Source of the DNA: Aestuariibacter sp. A3R04
GTDB lineage: Bacteria > Pseudomonadota > Gammaproteobacteria > Enterobacterales > Alteromonadaceae
DNA length: 64,000 bases
Direction of reading: 5' to 3'
Assembly (NCBI RefSeq): GCF_018860805.1
Contig: NZ_JAHKQR010000002.1
Coordinates: forward strand, 1-64,000
Position numbers and translations under genes: made by a program. Positions 1 to 9,961 of this stretch are shown here, piece after piece. The notes under the pieces are model-generated. The model was not told the origin of the DNA. It worked only from the letters and a program-made list of their open reading frames with translations, and made no database searches. How positions within the stretch are numbered: position 1 is the first letter of the stretch; each line of letters opens with the position of its first letter.

Positions 1-105
1 AATATCATGGGCGTTAGCGGTCTCATATCTGCAATGAAGACATAAGAGTTGTGGAAACACTCATTCAAAAACTATAGTGGACTTAGAATTACTGTATTAT
101 TCAAT

Positions 106-1746
106 TTAAAAACAGCAACCATAAATATGAGTTTTCACACGGTCTGTGTTAAAAGCGTCTTCTGCATCTCGATATTTTACTCGCGCAGAGGCAACATTCT
201 GCTGTCTCACATCGAGCTCTTCAAAATAGTTTGTCAACGCTTGTTTCTCAGTCTTCAAGGCTGTTTCCGTCAATTGCACTTCACTTTCGAGATTTTTAAT
301 CTCAGCATCTTTGGCTTTAATACGAGCGGCATAATCTTCGTAGGTAGAGGCTATTCGCTTCCTAATCCGCTGCTCAATGTTGCTGCTTAAATTATCCGTC
401 TGTGTGCCTGTGGAACTACCAAATAACATACTCTGCGCTTGTTGCGTTGCTTGCTGCATGCCCGCCAAATTTCCTATGACATCTTCTGCCGTTGTCATGC
501 CAGACGCTAATTTTGCGGCACTGGTTAACAGGTTAGTGCCTACTTCTTTATACGCCTTCAACATTTCGCTGGGGTCATTGTCGTAGTTTTTAAGATTCCA
601 GTTACCAATATCGTCTTTCACAAATACCATGCTGGTTTTGCCATTCCCCTGGGCAAATGCGGTATTGATTTTCGACCAGTTGTTGTCGTTAATCAGCCTT
701 TCAATCATGCGAGTTCTACTTTGCACGGGCCATTGGCGACTTTTTCTCGGTGTGGCATCTAGCCACTCGAAAAGGTTTAAATAGTCTGTACCTTCGGATT
801 CCCTTAAAAACACACTGGTGGGCAAGAGTTCCGCCTTGGCTTCACCTCGCTGTTGCCGAACAATGGCATCAGTGCGAGCAAGTATTTCGTTGCCTAATTC
901 AGCAACAGTTACCGCAGCTCTTGCAATGGCGATGCGGGTGCGTTTAGAGCTCGGCAAAATAGCCACGTGCGTCGTTGCCCAATGCTCTGCCCCTTCCGTT
1001 AAAAGCTTACCAACATTGGCAATGCGAGTAAGACAGTCTTCGGTGACGCCTAAACCCTCATCGCTTTGAGTGTCTTTGGGCGATTTCAGCAAGGTTTTTC
1101 TGCATTCCAGAATATTCTTTTTACCTTGATCAATCTGCGATGCATCTTTGTTGTAAATATAATTAAGTACGCTAAGTACGTTTAGCTTCACATCCGCCAA
1201 TTGCGGACAGATTTGATGTGGTTGATCTTCTTTTTTTGTGGGTATGGTGGTGTATTCATATGGTTGTAAAAAATCGAATTCAAGATGTTCAATAACGTCA
1301 ACAGCACCCGGTCGCTTTTTAATGAGCGGAGGATCCAATTTCCTTATGGGGAACAAACTAAACCAGTTGTGATCCTTTTCCGGGAAAATAGTGGAAAACA
1401 ACCTGTCAACGGTTGCGGGCGACTTGTGAACAGATTCCAGAAGGTCTATTTCAGAGTCGAATTTTTCTGGGGCAGTACACTGCTTTATCATCTCATTCGG
1501 GTGTTCGGTACCAAACTCGCTGCGCGTACCAAAACAACCCAACCTGCACTCACTGATCTGAATTGCACGGGTTATATTTTCCAGAACATGGGCAGTGAGA
1601 TTGATGGTGCCTATTAACTCCGCCTTTTGCACTTCCAGGGTTTTGCTAAGGGGGCCATCGTACACTTCCACATCTATTCGCATAGACCCTGCGGCAAGAG
1701 CCATAACAGGAAATAGTGATGTTGCAATTAAAGTAAGTACTTTCAT
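106..1746 (-). CDS. Secreted protein of unknown function, last gene of a three-gene operon
   Basis: I do not recognise this family. The ATG at 1746 is preferred because the protein then opens with a typical signal peptide (MKVLTLIATSLFPVMALAAG) and the start overlaps the upstream stop as ATGA (1743-1746), a sign of translational coupling. The mature protein is about 525 residues, mostly hydrophilic, with several cysteines in the first 200 residues. The last 100 or so residues are rich in E, K, A and Q and look like a long coiled coil. No transmembrane segment follows the signal, so a periplasmic or secreted location is inferred. It is co-oriented with a large lipoprotein and a membrane alpha/beta-hydrolase gene, which suggests a joint envelope task of unknown nature. 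Confidence 0.7.
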   Translation of the reverse strand: MKVLTLIATSLFPVMALAAGSMRIDVEVYDGPLSKTLEVQKAELIGTINLTAHVLENITRAIQISECRLGCFGTRSEFGTEHPNEMIKQCTAPEKFDSEIDLLESVHKSPATVDRLFSTIFPEKDHNWFSLFPIRKLDPPLIKKRPGAVDVIEHLEFDFLQPYEYTTIPTKKEDQPHQICPQLADVKLNVLSVLNYIYNKDASQIDQGKKNILECRKTLLKSPKDTQSDEGLGVTEDCLTRIANVGKLLTEGAEHWATTHVAILPSSKRTRIAIARAAVTVAELGNEILARTDAIVRQQRGEAKAELLPTSVFLRESEGTDYLNLFEWLDATPRKSRQWPVQSRTRMIERLINDNNWSKINTAFAQGNGKTSMVFVKDDIGNWNLKNYDNDPSEMLKAYKEVGTNLLTSAAKLASGMTTAEDVIGNLAGMQQATQQAQSMLFGSSTGTQTDNLSSNIEQRIRKRIASTYEDYAARIKAKDAEIKNLESEVQLTETALKTEKQALTNYFEELDVRQQNVASARVKYRDAEDAFNTDRVKTHIYGCCF

Positions 1747-3608
1747 AATGCCTCTCCTTGGCAAGATAAACCAGGTACGCTGACAATCTGGTTGTCATCG
1801 TGTAGCGTTGCTTCAACGGCTTTAGTCAGTTCACACAATGAAGTTAGTTGGTCACCATCCGCCGCCGCTTCAAGCAAATGCTTTTTCTGTGTCAACGCTT
1901 CTTTGGCTTTGCTCAGCCGTAACTCAGCCTCAACCACAGGCAGCAGTTGCGGTTCATTCGCTTGGTGAGCGTTTAAAACTTGCTGTGATAACTGCTTGAG
2001 TACTTGTGTAATGGGTGAATTGTCAACGTACATGGCCATAATAAGCCTTTCATCCTGATCGAAGGTACGCCACCCTTCAGGCCCAAGTACCTGGAAGCCT
2101 TTGTGTTTGCTCATCTCGCAATTTATTGTCTCTGTTTGCTTTGCAAGCATTGCTTTGGGATCTATATCTGAAGCCGAAGAAGATAATTCCACGCCTGTTG
2201 CTGCTTGCAATTTTGCGTTCATTGCGGTGCGAATTGAGGCTAATACACCTCCATAGTTGTTATCGCCATTGAGATAACTGTTTTCAGCCACTGCCGCAAT
2301 TAAAACGCCGCTTTGATCTATCAGCGCTTTTGCAACATTATCTTTATTCGCGAGAAGCAGTAACTTTTTCCCTTTATCAAAGTCCAGCGAATCAGGGAGA
2401 TTATCAACGCGACTTGGAAGCTGCGCAATAGAAGCCAATATTGTATCAACTCTCTCTGATAACTTCTTTTCTAACGCCTCTCTGTGCTCTGGTGTTAAAT
2501 CTTTGAAAGTACCATCTGCATCACCTTTTGTTTTATCCTTTAGCCAATCTAGCACCGGGGTAAAGTCAGTGGTAATGTCTTTCAGTTTTGTAGTTTTTTT
2601 CTTAGCATCATCCACAAACACTTGAGCAAACTGTTTTGAAAAAGGCGTTGTCCCATCTGAGCCCGCTATATTCGAAATGTCTTTGTTACTAACAAGAAAT
2701 GTAGACAAGGCATCAACGTAAGCATTTTCGTTAGCGTTAAAGTCCAACTTTGGGGTTAACTGCCCTGTTATCATTCCATCCCATTTTACTTGTGGTGTCG
2801 GGTCGCTCAGAAAACTGTTGGCTAAAGAAGTGGAATTAACGGCGCTGTCCAAATTTTCTTTCATTTTCTGGATAATCAGAGCTTTTAGCCATTCGAGCGA
2901 CAATGCGTTGAGCTTCGCATTCAAGGCGTCTTTGTTTGCATCAATTAGCGCAGTTCTTTTTTGAGTCAACGCTTCTGCAATGTCCGTTTTAAATGCGTCG
3001 TCGAGGACATCTTTGCTTTTAAGAATGTCGTCACTTAGTGAACTGTCAAACTTTCCGTCGTCTGCAATATCCCTTTCTTCCAGCACTTTTAACAATTCAA
3101 CATGCACAAGGTCTTTTACGCGGGATTGCTCACCAACGAGTTTAAGGATCCTACTGTACTCTTTCTGCAGGTTTAGATAGTCATCCCATGCTTGTGCTTT
3201 TTCTGCTTTAGCCTGGGTTTCATTTTCAGATACGTATCGATATCGCTTGATATTTTCATCATAAATCACAGCGGCCCCTAACGGGTCTATTTCCCAACTC
3301 TTTAAGCTTCCTGATTCGAACTTGATGTTGTTCATGGACGTGTTGGCTTTACCCGTCATGGTAAACCGATATAACCCATCTGATGCAGGCACATTCGGAT
3401 GTTTGCCATCTTGGCCTTTGCAATAATCGAATACCCTAAAATAGTAGGTGGTCCTGAAAGCGACGTTTTTATCCTGAAACCTGGGGTCAGACCCAGTTCT
3501 GATGTGATGCTCTGGTGCAACACTGCAACCGACCAACATAATAGTGGCAACGCTAATGGCAACTTTGGGCTTTATTAGCTGCGCTAACCTGACTGTCTTT
3601 CTCATCAT
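1743..3608 (-). CDS. Large lipoprotein of unknown function
   Basis: The 621-residue product starts with a basic, then hydrophobic, segment ending in the lipobox LVGC (about residues 25-28), so it is a predicted lipoprotein. The residue after Cys is Ser, which fits outer-membrane sorting. The rest is hydrophilic and alpha-helical in character, with charged heptad-like stretches at about 130-270 and 540-610. No catalytic motif was recognised. Two adjacent ATGs (3608 and 3605) follow an AAGGAAGG ribosome binding site; the second is better spaced. The stop overlaps the next gene by 4 bp, and the hydrolase gene ends 22 bp upstream, so the three form one operon. Function unknown. Confidence 0.7.
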   Translation of the reverse strand: MMRKTVRLAQLIKPKVAISVATIMLVGCSVAPEHHIRTGSDPRFQDKNVAFRTTYYFRVFDYCKGQDGKHPNVPASDGLYRFTMTGKANTSMNNIKFESGSLKSWEIDPLGAAVIYDENIKRYRYVSENETQAKAEKAQAWDDYLNLQKEYSRILKLVGEQSRVKDLVHVELLKVLEERDIADDGKFDSSLSDDILKSKDVLDDAFKTDIAEALTQKRTALIDANKDALNAKLNALSLEWLKALIIQKMKENLDSAVNSTSLANSFLSDPTPQVKWDGMITGQLTPKLDFNANENAYVDALSTFLVSNKDISNIAGSDGTTPFSKQFAQVFVDDAKKKTTKLKDITTDFTPVLDWLKDKTKGDADGTFKDLTPEHREALEKKLSERVDTILASIAQLPSRVDNLPDSLDFDKGKKLLLLANKDNVAKALIDQSGVLIAAVAENSYLNGDNNYGGVLASIRTAMNAKLQAATGVELSSSASDIDPKAMLAKQTETINCEMSKHKGFQVLGPEGWRTFDQDERLIMAMYVDNSPITQVLKQLSQQVLNAHQANEPQLLPVVEAELRLSKAKEALTQKKHLLEAAADGDQLTSLCELTKAVEATLHDDNQIVSVPGLSCQGEAL

Positions 3609-3630
3609 CCTTCCTTAGATTTTTAATAAA

Positions 3631-5031
3631 TTAATACAACCCCACCGCTCTGCGCAGCACAGCCAAATGTTCGTTGTCGGAAGGTACTTCGGCAGCCTTC
3701 CAATAGGCCGTGTGGGTGAAGCCATCTTTTATTTTTGAATAATCCAGTACAATTTCTTCAATGGGGGTTTTAGACATATCGCTTGGGGGGGTCATGGTGC
3801 CATTTGCCACGTCAAACGATTCAAAGCTATAGTTGCGGCTTACCGGCCCTGAGATTAGATCACCTTTAATATAGCCGTCGTGTGGCATGTAAATATTCGT
3901 CCACTTCACGGCGGCGAATACTGCACCATGATGCAGGTAGTATTTATCATCGCCTCCGTAATACCAGGCACCGTGCTCGGTGAGCGGCGGAGAAGTAGGT
4001 AACTCCCTATCCAGCTTGCGCTTTACGAAATTTTCCCGATTTTTATAAAGCAACACATCGGCATAGGTAAGGGGTGAACCCAGGGTAATAAAATCTGAAA
4101 TCAGCCAGTTATTGTCCGGGTCGTTGTCGGTAAGTGAACTGAAAAGTTGTCGCTGCGTTTGCCAGTACGCGCCAGCATCAAAAGCCTCTGTACCGCAGCT
4201 TTTGGCAAGTTCTGTTAACGCGTTGCAATGGTTACGCGATGCTTCGCTCAAGGGGGTGGGAATGTCGTCGTGATCTTTAAATTTATTATGCCGTGCCCAC
4301 AAGTGAGTAATGATATCGTAGGCCACATACGACCCTAAGCTATGCCCCACAAGTACAATTCTGTCGTAGTCACCGGTTTGATGAATACGCTCCAGTAACT
4401 CCACACCGCCCTTTCGAATGGCTTGCCTGATGGCTATGTTGGCAGGTTTTGCCTGAATGTAACGGGCAACATCACCAAAGTAATGGGTGAAGAAGCTGCG
4501 GGCTTTCGCGACAAGGAACGCCCAACCTGCACTGGCTGCTGTGACAAACGTCAGGGTCAGGCCCGACAGATCATCCGAACTACTGGCAATATTACGCCAC
4601 CACAACGCGAGAAAAAAGCCGAAGACAATAAGCCCCCACAGGATAAACCAAAGTGGCTTTAGCGTATTGGCATGGTTGTCATAGCGGCTGGGTAAACAGA
4701 AAAGCAGCGCGCTGATCCACCCCCAAAAATGTTCCCATTTTGTGCCTACTGTGCGATGCGCCCAATAGTATTCAAAAAAGTCCGTACGCTGAACCGGTTC
4801 TTCTTTGCCACTGGCTTGTGGCCTGTCTGTGGTAAGGCGTCTCTGCTCGAAAGATTCACTAACTGAACTGGGCTTGTTCCAAAAGTGGGGAGAGGTGAGG
4901 TTTGGATCCTGTTTCCAAACATGGGTAACAAACTCTCTAATGGTATCCATTGGGCGTTGTTCACCCATACCATGAATAACCACTACTGCCTGCTTTTTCG
5001 CGCTATTTGCGTTAGCTGATGACGTCGCCAT
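3631..5031 (-). CDS. Membrane-anchored alpha/beta-hydrolase fold protein
   Basis: The 466-residue protein carries a beta-strand plus HGMGE motif at residues 20-24, as in lipase and esterase oxyanion loops, and a GHSLG nucleophile elbow with Ser231. Between them lie two hydrophobic segments (about 124-146 and 158-176), so it is probably an inner-membrane hydrolase of the lipase/esterase type. The substrate is unknown, and I cannot place the Asp and His of the triad with confidence. The start follows an AGGGAAC ribosome binding site. It is the first gene of the operon with the lipoprotein and secreted protein. The membrane insertion between the oxyanion loop and the nucleophile elbow is unusual for a housekeeping hydrolase. 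Confidence 0.7.
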   Translation of the reverse strand: MATSSANANSAKKQAVVVIHGMGEQRPMDTIREFVTHVWKQDPNLTSPHFWNKPSSVSESFEQRRLTTDRPQASGKEEPVQRTDFFEYYWAHRTVGTKWEHFWGWISALLFCLPSRYDNHANTLKPLWFILWGLIVFGFFLALWWRNIASSSDDLSGLTLTFVTAASAGWAFLVAKARSFFTHYFGDVARYIQAKPANIAIRQAIRKGGVELLERIHQTGDYDRIVLVGHSLGSYVAYDIITHLWARHNKFKDHDDIPTPLSEASRNHCNALTELAKSCGTEAFDAGAYWQTQRQLFSSLTDNDPDNNWLISDFITLGSPLTYADVLLYKNRENFVKRKLDRELPTSPPLTEHGAWYYGGDDKYYLHHGAVFAAVKWTNIYMPHDGYIKGDLISGPVSRNYSFESFDVANGTMTPPSDMSKTPIEEIVLDYSKIKDGFTHTAYWKAAEVPSDNEHLAVLRRAVGLY

Positions 5032-5147
5032 TGCCTGTTCCCTTTAGCAAAATTTATCCTGCTCTAAGCAACTGGCAAGTACTTCAATTGATTTTGTTTA
5101 AATATCAAACAGAACACATTGCAAGTCAACGGCTAATTTTAGGAAAT

Positions 5148-6704
5148 TTACAGCGTCGAAGTACCTTTGGATGCCTGCTTGTGTTCATACATGTTGGCAT
5201 CGGCTTGTTTAAGTAGCATTTGGATACTGTGATGAGGTTTCTCTACAGCATAACACCCGACACTGGCGCTGATGCGTACACTACCTGATTCAGTATTTAG
5301 CATAAACGACTGGCATCGGCTTTGCAGCCTCTCAAACAAACGTTGTGATTGCTGGCGATCAGGGCAGTGGCTTAGAACAACAAATTCATCACCGCCATAA
5401 CGCCCGATAAGATCCCGCTCCCGACACACCGCTTTCAAACTCGTGGCGACCTTCATAAGCGTTGCGTCACCGGTTGCATGACCGTAGCGGTCGTTAACTT
5501 GTTTGAACCGGTCTAAATCAATAAATAACAACGTGAGTACCCCACCTTCCCGGGCGTGGCGGGTAAGCATTCTGTCAGCTGCGGTTTCCCAGCCCCGCCG
5601 GTTGAGAACCGGGCAAAGACTGTCATAGCTTGCGTCCCTAAATGCACGTGTTCGGTCGATATTCAGCTGACGTACTTTTTCTGACACCGCCACGGCCAGA
5701 AGAACGGCCTCAATGGTAACGGCAATCACAAGACCATAACGATGTAAAAATGGATTAATATCATGAAGATAAACCCGCAACACCATGGAAAAAAACATAA
5801 CCAAAAGTGATACAAGCACAAGCTTTGCCGCAGGCACCCGCATTTTTACAGCGAAAACGGTTGCCCCAACTATACCGGCTATGCCCGCCAGGGTTAATGT
5901 TCCCATAAAGCTGCTGTACTGCAGTGTGAGATTTTCAGGTAAAATGGCCTGCAACACGGCCAGCGCCAACACGACGATGCCCACAATACGCAACGGTATG
6001 AAAAACGGTTTACGCAATAAACGCCCAAAATCCAGAAGACGAATAATGAATCTCATTCCCGTAAACACGATAAGCCCTGCAAACAGCATTTTTACACGTA
6101 AATCGTTGACCCATATTGCCCCTGGGAAAACGATGTTCAACATGCCTTCCTGTATAAAGAAAAACATACCCGCAGACGCAATATAGGCACTGTATGCATA
6201 AAACCCGGCATTGTGCATACTTCGTCCCAACACGCCCACAAAGATAACCAAAGCCAGACTGAAGCCGAAAAAACCACTCATCATCAGTAAGTGAATGTGT
6301 TCCCGTTCATAAAAATCAGGTACTGAATCTAGTCGAGGATAAATAAAGCGACTGCGTTGCACGTTGAGAATTAATTCTACATCGTATTGCCCGGCGGGCA
6401 GGAGAAAGGCTTTACTGGCGCTATTTAACGTGACAAATTCCTCCCCCTCAGTATTTACAGCGGTGGCCTGCCTGGCAACGTCGAGCCGAAAACTTAGCAC
6501 GGCCTGCTCAGACAACTGACAGTAGAGAATAACGCGGTGTTCGCCACGGTTGACGGGAATAGATGATGGCATGCTTTGTTTTGAAGCTGACGTATTACAC
6601 CCAGCGATAACATCAAGGGGGAAAATGAACAACAACAGACAAAAGCCAATGCGAAACCAGTTTAAAGATATGGCGGACAATTTAGATTGTTCCCATGAAT
6701 ACAT
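5148..6704 (-). CDS. Membrane diguanylate cyclase, 7TM-DISM type sensor
   Basis: Predicted to make cyclic di-GMP from two GTP at the inner membrane. The order is: an N-terminal hydrophobic signal/anchor (about residues 15-34), a roughly 100-residue exported domain, seven or so hydrophobic helices (about 135-340) resembling the 7TMR-DISM sensor unit, then a GGDEF domain with intact GGDEF at 437-441. An RERD inhibitory I-site lies exactly five residues before it, so product feedback is expected. No EAL or HD-GYP domain is present. The start has an AGGGAAG ribosome binding site. The gene stands alone, with a 116-bp gap to the hydrolase operon. The ligand sensed is not evident. Confidence 0.9.
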   Translation of the reverse strand: MYSWEQSKLSAISLNWFRIGFCLLLFIFPLDVIAGCNTSASKQSMPSSIPVNRGEHRVILYCQLSEQAVLSFRLDVARQATAVNTEGEEFVTLNSASKAFLLPAGQYDVELILNVQRSRFIYPRLDSVPDFYEREHIHLLMMSGFFGFSLALVIFVGVLGRSMHNAGFYAYSAYIASAGMFFFIQEGMLNIVFPGAIWVNDLRVKMLFAGLIVFTGMRFIIRLLDFGRLLRKPFFIPLRIVGIVVLALAVLQAILPENLTLQYSSFMGTLTLAGIAGIVGATVFAVKMRVPAAKLVLVSLLVMFFSMVLRVYLHDINPFLHRYGLVIAVTIEAVLLAVAVSEKVRQLNIDRTRAFRDASYDSLCPVLNRRGWETAADRMLTRHAREGGVLTLLFIDLDRFKQVNDRYGHATGDATLMKVATSLKAVCRERDLIGRYGGDEFVVLSHCPDRQQSQRLFERLQSRCQSFMLNTESGSVRISASVGCYAVEKPHHSIQMLLKQADANMYEHKQASKGTSTL

Positions 6705-7005
6705 CGCTTCCCTACTACTACTTAAGACGAGCTATTAAATTGATAGTACTCACAAGAAGCCTAAAAATAAAATACTATTACCCCTTGATAAGATCACCAA
6801 ATCACTTCTTGAAGACACTGGAAAATGTCTCGTTTTTACAAGGGTTAACCCATTTTGGCAATCACAGTCTACCGCGTCACATATAAAGTTCAGCGAAGTA
6901 AAACCCAAGGCCACACAGGCACCGGAATTTCATCCTCTTCCAACTTACAGCTTAGGCGAAAAAGCAGGTAATCACCAGGCGTCCCCAGCATATATCACAG
7001 TAATA
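6705..7005. other. Intergenic gap between the cyclase and sugar porter genes
   Basis: This 301-bp AT-rich stretch lies upstream of the cyclase start and downstream of the sugar porter stop. I see no ORF with coding character, no clear hairpin terminator and no convincing promoter hexamers. Confidence 0.4.
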
Positions 7006-8562
7006 TCATTGTAGCTTTTTGCTAATCTGTTCAAGAGATAAACCCTTAGTTTCAGGGAAGAGACGAATAACCAATACCAGGCTGATCAAAGCCAGTACAC
7101 CGTAAACGGCAAAGGTGAATGCCGCACCAAACTGTGATAATTCCCATGGAAAGACAAACTGAACCAAAAAACTGGCCAAGGCATTTACAACACCCACTAA
7201 TGACAACGCAAGCGCCCGTGACTGATTGGGAAAAATTTCGGCGAGCATTGTCCACATTACCGGTCCTAATGACATGGCAAAAGAAGCCACAAACGCCATT
7301 ATGCCAAAGAGCACAAGTGGTGCATTCATATCAATGCTCTTGCTCAATAACAATGCCTCGTGTTGTTGGAACATCGCATCACCTGCGGCTGATGCTACAG
7401 CTTGTTTAAACGCGATATCAGAATCAAACGCAATCTGGGAAACCGGACCCAAAGCCTCTGCCAATTCAGGGACTATAGCGGCCAGCTCAGCAACGGCATC
7501 TCTATCGAGATAAAACTCAGCCTGACTAAACCCGTATGTACACACAGCCATGCTCAGCGCCACCCCACACAAACCGGTAATGAGCAATGGTTTTCGCCCC
7601 CATCTGTCTATGGTGTACATAGCGACTAAGGTGAAAACTATATTCACCAGTCCTATCCAGATAGCTTGCATAAAGGCCGCATTTGTACCTACGCCACTTT
7701 GTTCAAAAATTGTTGGTGCATAAAAGAAAATAACGTTGATACCGGTGACCTGTTGAGAAATGCCGAGTATAAGGCCGATTAGGAGAGGAAAGCGCAATGC
7801 CGGTGTAAACAGAGCTCGAGCCCCCTCCCGCCAATGCCAGCTACGTTCGTTTAAGGATGTCATTATCGCATTTAACTGCTTGATGGCGTCATCACCGGAA
7901 AAGAGCCGATTGACTACCTTTTTCGCCTGCTCATCACGGCCTTTTAGCAGCAGCCAACGAGGGCTTTCAGGCACAAAGAAAAGCAAAATAAACCACGCCA
8001 GAGCAGGCACCACTTCAAGGCCTAGCATAAACCGCCACGGCGCAGAGCTAATTCCCAATGACGCAACCCACCCCGCATCACTTTCGCTCAAATTGAGAAA
8101 GAAATAATTGCTGAAATACGACAAGGCAAAACCAAGTACAATGTGCAACTGGTTTACCGACACCATTTTTCCGCGGTGTTCAGGCTCACTAATTTCCGAG
8201 ATATATACAGGCGCAACAACCAAGGAACAAAACGCCATTCCACCGATAAACCGGGCTACAACGAGCATGGTGTAATGGGTAGCCAGGGCTGAAGCGATAG
8301 CGGAACAAAGATACAGCAAAGCAATGTAAAGCAACGTTGTTCGCCGTCCCAGAGCATCACTGACCACGCCAGCCACAGTCATGGCCAGCAAAGCCCCCAA
8401 TGTGGGTGAGCTCACTACAAACCCCTGTTGCCATGGGGTCAGTGAAAACGCGCTATCGATGAAACCAATAGCACCGGATATCACACTGGCATCAAAACCA
8501 AAAATAAACCCGCCTAAGGCTACAACAAGGGTATAATACAAAGTAGGTGATAACTTACCCAT
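7006..8562 (-). CDS. MFS sugar porter (SP family, sugar:H+ symporter)
   Basis: A 518-residue twelve-helix carrier of the major facilitator superfamily, SP (sugar porter) branch. Visible signatures are GGFIFGFDASVISGA in helix 1, the DALGRR loop between helices 2 and 3, PESPRWLL before the central loop, QQVTGIN in helix 7, DRWGRKPLL, and the C-terminal PETKG. It would import a monosaccharide, probably glucose released from beta-glucan, across the inner membrane. An acidic, Ala-rich loop of about 60 residues (near residues 352-412) precedes helix 10 and is longer than in many family members. It overlaps the upstream lacI-type gene by 8 bp, so the two are co-transcribed. Confidence 0.88.
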   Translation of the reverse strand: MGKLSPTLYYTLVVALGGFIFGFDASVISGAIGFIDSAFSLTPWQQGFVVSSPTLGALLAMTVAGVVSDALGRRTTLLYIALLYLCSAIASALATHYTMLVVARFIGGMAFCSLVVAPVYISEISEPEHRGKMVSVNQLHIVLGFALSYFSNYFFLNLSESDAGWVASLGISSAPWRFMLGLEVVPALAWFILLFFVPESPRWLLLKGRDEQAKKVVNRLFSGDDAIKQLNAIMTSLNERSWHWREGARALFTPALRFPLLIGLILGISQQVTGINVIFFYAPTIFEQSGVGTNAAFMQAIWIGLVNIVFTLVAMYTIDRWGRKPLLITGLCGVALSMAVCTYGFSQAEFYLDRDAVAELAAIVPELAEALGPVSQIAFDSDIAFKQAVASAAGDAMFQQHEALLLSKSIDMNAPLVLFGIMAFVASFAMSLGPVMWTMLAEIFPNQSRALALSLVGVVNALASFLVQFVFPWELSQFGAAFTFAVYGVLALISLVLVIRLFPETKGLSLEQISKKLQ

Positions 8563-9565
8563 TTGGCGGCCGCCCTAATGACCCTCTTTCAATTAATTCA
8601 GGAAGGAATAAATGGGTAATATGCTCGTGGCGCCTGATATTGTAGACCTTGTCTAACACCCAGTGCGCAGCCATCTCTCCCATGGCTTTGATCGGGTTAT
8701 TAATGGTGGTCAGTTTAGGGAACAAATAACGGGAGAAAAGTACATTGTCAAAACCGATAACCGACAAACTGTCGGGAATGTCTCGCCCGGCTTCCCTGGC
8801 AGCCGTCATGGCCCCTGATGCCATTTCGTCGTTAGCGCAAACCAGTGCCGTTAACTGGGGGGATTGAGTTATCAGGGCCTGAAAACCGGCATACCCGCTG
8901 GATTCGTGATAATCACCTTCGTAAACCACCGCCTTGTCAGGGTTTATTCCCACAGTGGCTAAAGCTCGACGATGGCCAGCTAACCGATCGGAGGCATCTT
9001 TTTTAAACAGCGGGCCGCTGATATAACCAATTTCAGTGTGACCACACTGAATAGCAGCCTGGGTTGCGATGTATCCGCCCTGCTCGTTGTTTACTACAAA
9101 ACACTGTGATTCCATCCCCACAACGCTGCGATTGATAATTGCAATGGGTAAATTGCTCTGCCCGAGTGCTGTCAGGTATTCGTCAGACACAGCTTCGGCA
9201 TGAAGGATCAGTGCATCACAGCGTCGACTCTTGAGAAAATCAATGGCTTCGACTTCACCGGTTGCATCCACGTGGCCGGCAGAAATAATAACGTGTTTAC
9301 CATGCTGCTTTAGGGTACCTTCCACCGTACTCATTAAATCACCAAAATATGAACCGTGAAGCTCCGATACCAACAACCCGACACTGTTTGTTCGGTTCGA
9401 TGCTAAGGACTGAGCGATCGCATTGGGTTTGTAGCCCAGCGCATCCATTGCTTCAAGGACTTTTTTCCTGGTTTTATCACTGACACTGGCATGCCCGTTC
9501 ATCACTCTTGATACGGTAGCCAGCGACACCCCCGCCGCATCAGACACCTGATAAATTGTTGCCAT
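8555..9565 (-). CDS. LacI-family transcriptional regulator of the beta-glucan locus
   Basis: A 336-residue LacI/GalR-type regulator. The N-terminal helix-turn-helix (IYQVSDAAGVSLATVSRVMN, about residues 4-23) and hinge helix (PNAIAQSLA) are followed by a periplasmic-binding-protein-like effector domain ending near residue 330. It is the first gene of a two-gene unit with the SP sugar porter. LacI-type operators have the form NNNAANCGNTTNNN, and matching palindromes sit in front of the neighbouring FHS transporter gene and the GH16 gene, so this is the probable regulator of the whole locus. None lies directly before its own start. Effector (glucose, laminaribiose or similar) is inferred, not visible. 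Confidence 0.9.
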   Translation of the reverse strand: MATIYQVSDAAGVSLATVSRVMNGHASVSDKTRKKVLEAMDALGYKPNAIAQSLASNRTNSVGLLVSELHGSYFGDLMSTVEGTLKQHGKHVIISAGHVDATGEVEAIDFLKSRRCDALILHAEAVSDEYLTALGQSNLPIAIINRSVVGMESQCFVVNNEQGGYIATQAAIQCGHTEIGYISGPLFKKDASDRLAGHRRALATVGINPDKAVVYEGDYHESSGYAGFQALITQSPQLTALVCANDEMASGAMTAAREAGRDIPDSLSVIGFDNVLFSRYLFPKLTTINNPIKAMGEMAAHWVLDKVYNIRRHEHITHLFLPELIERGSLGRPPNG

Positions 9566-9920
9566 AATATTGAGACTGCTATTGTTTTTTACACACTGTA
9601 ACGATTATTGCACCTTAACACTAGAACCGTGCTCATACCTTGCGGTTTTACAGGCCTTTAATGTACGGCCGACAAGTTTAAGTATGCCCATTAGCATAGG
9701 ATAATCTACCTAGCCGTACCGCCCCTAAATATAACCAATAGTCCACTCAACGTTACCTCTATAAAGCCAAATAAAGTAGCCATTAACATCGGAACCTAAC
9801 ATAAAGTCCCGTTTCAACGAAGACTATATCGTGGACAAGCGAAAACTATGCATAGCAACTCAGCTTGCGACATTATGGTAATTGAGTAGATTTATCCTGG
9901 GAACGGCGCTAACACTATTT

Positions 9921-9937
9921 TTACATTGAAAATGTAA
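9921..9937. promoter_or_regulatory. Perfect 7-3-7 inverted repeat upstream of the FHS transporter gene
   Basis: TTACATT-gaa-AATGTAA is a perfect dyad 24 bp upstream of the first LacI-type operator. It differs from the CG-centred operators and may bind a second regulator. Inference only. Confidence 0.3.
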
Positions 9938-9961
9938 CACCATCGTGTAATCATCACCCCA

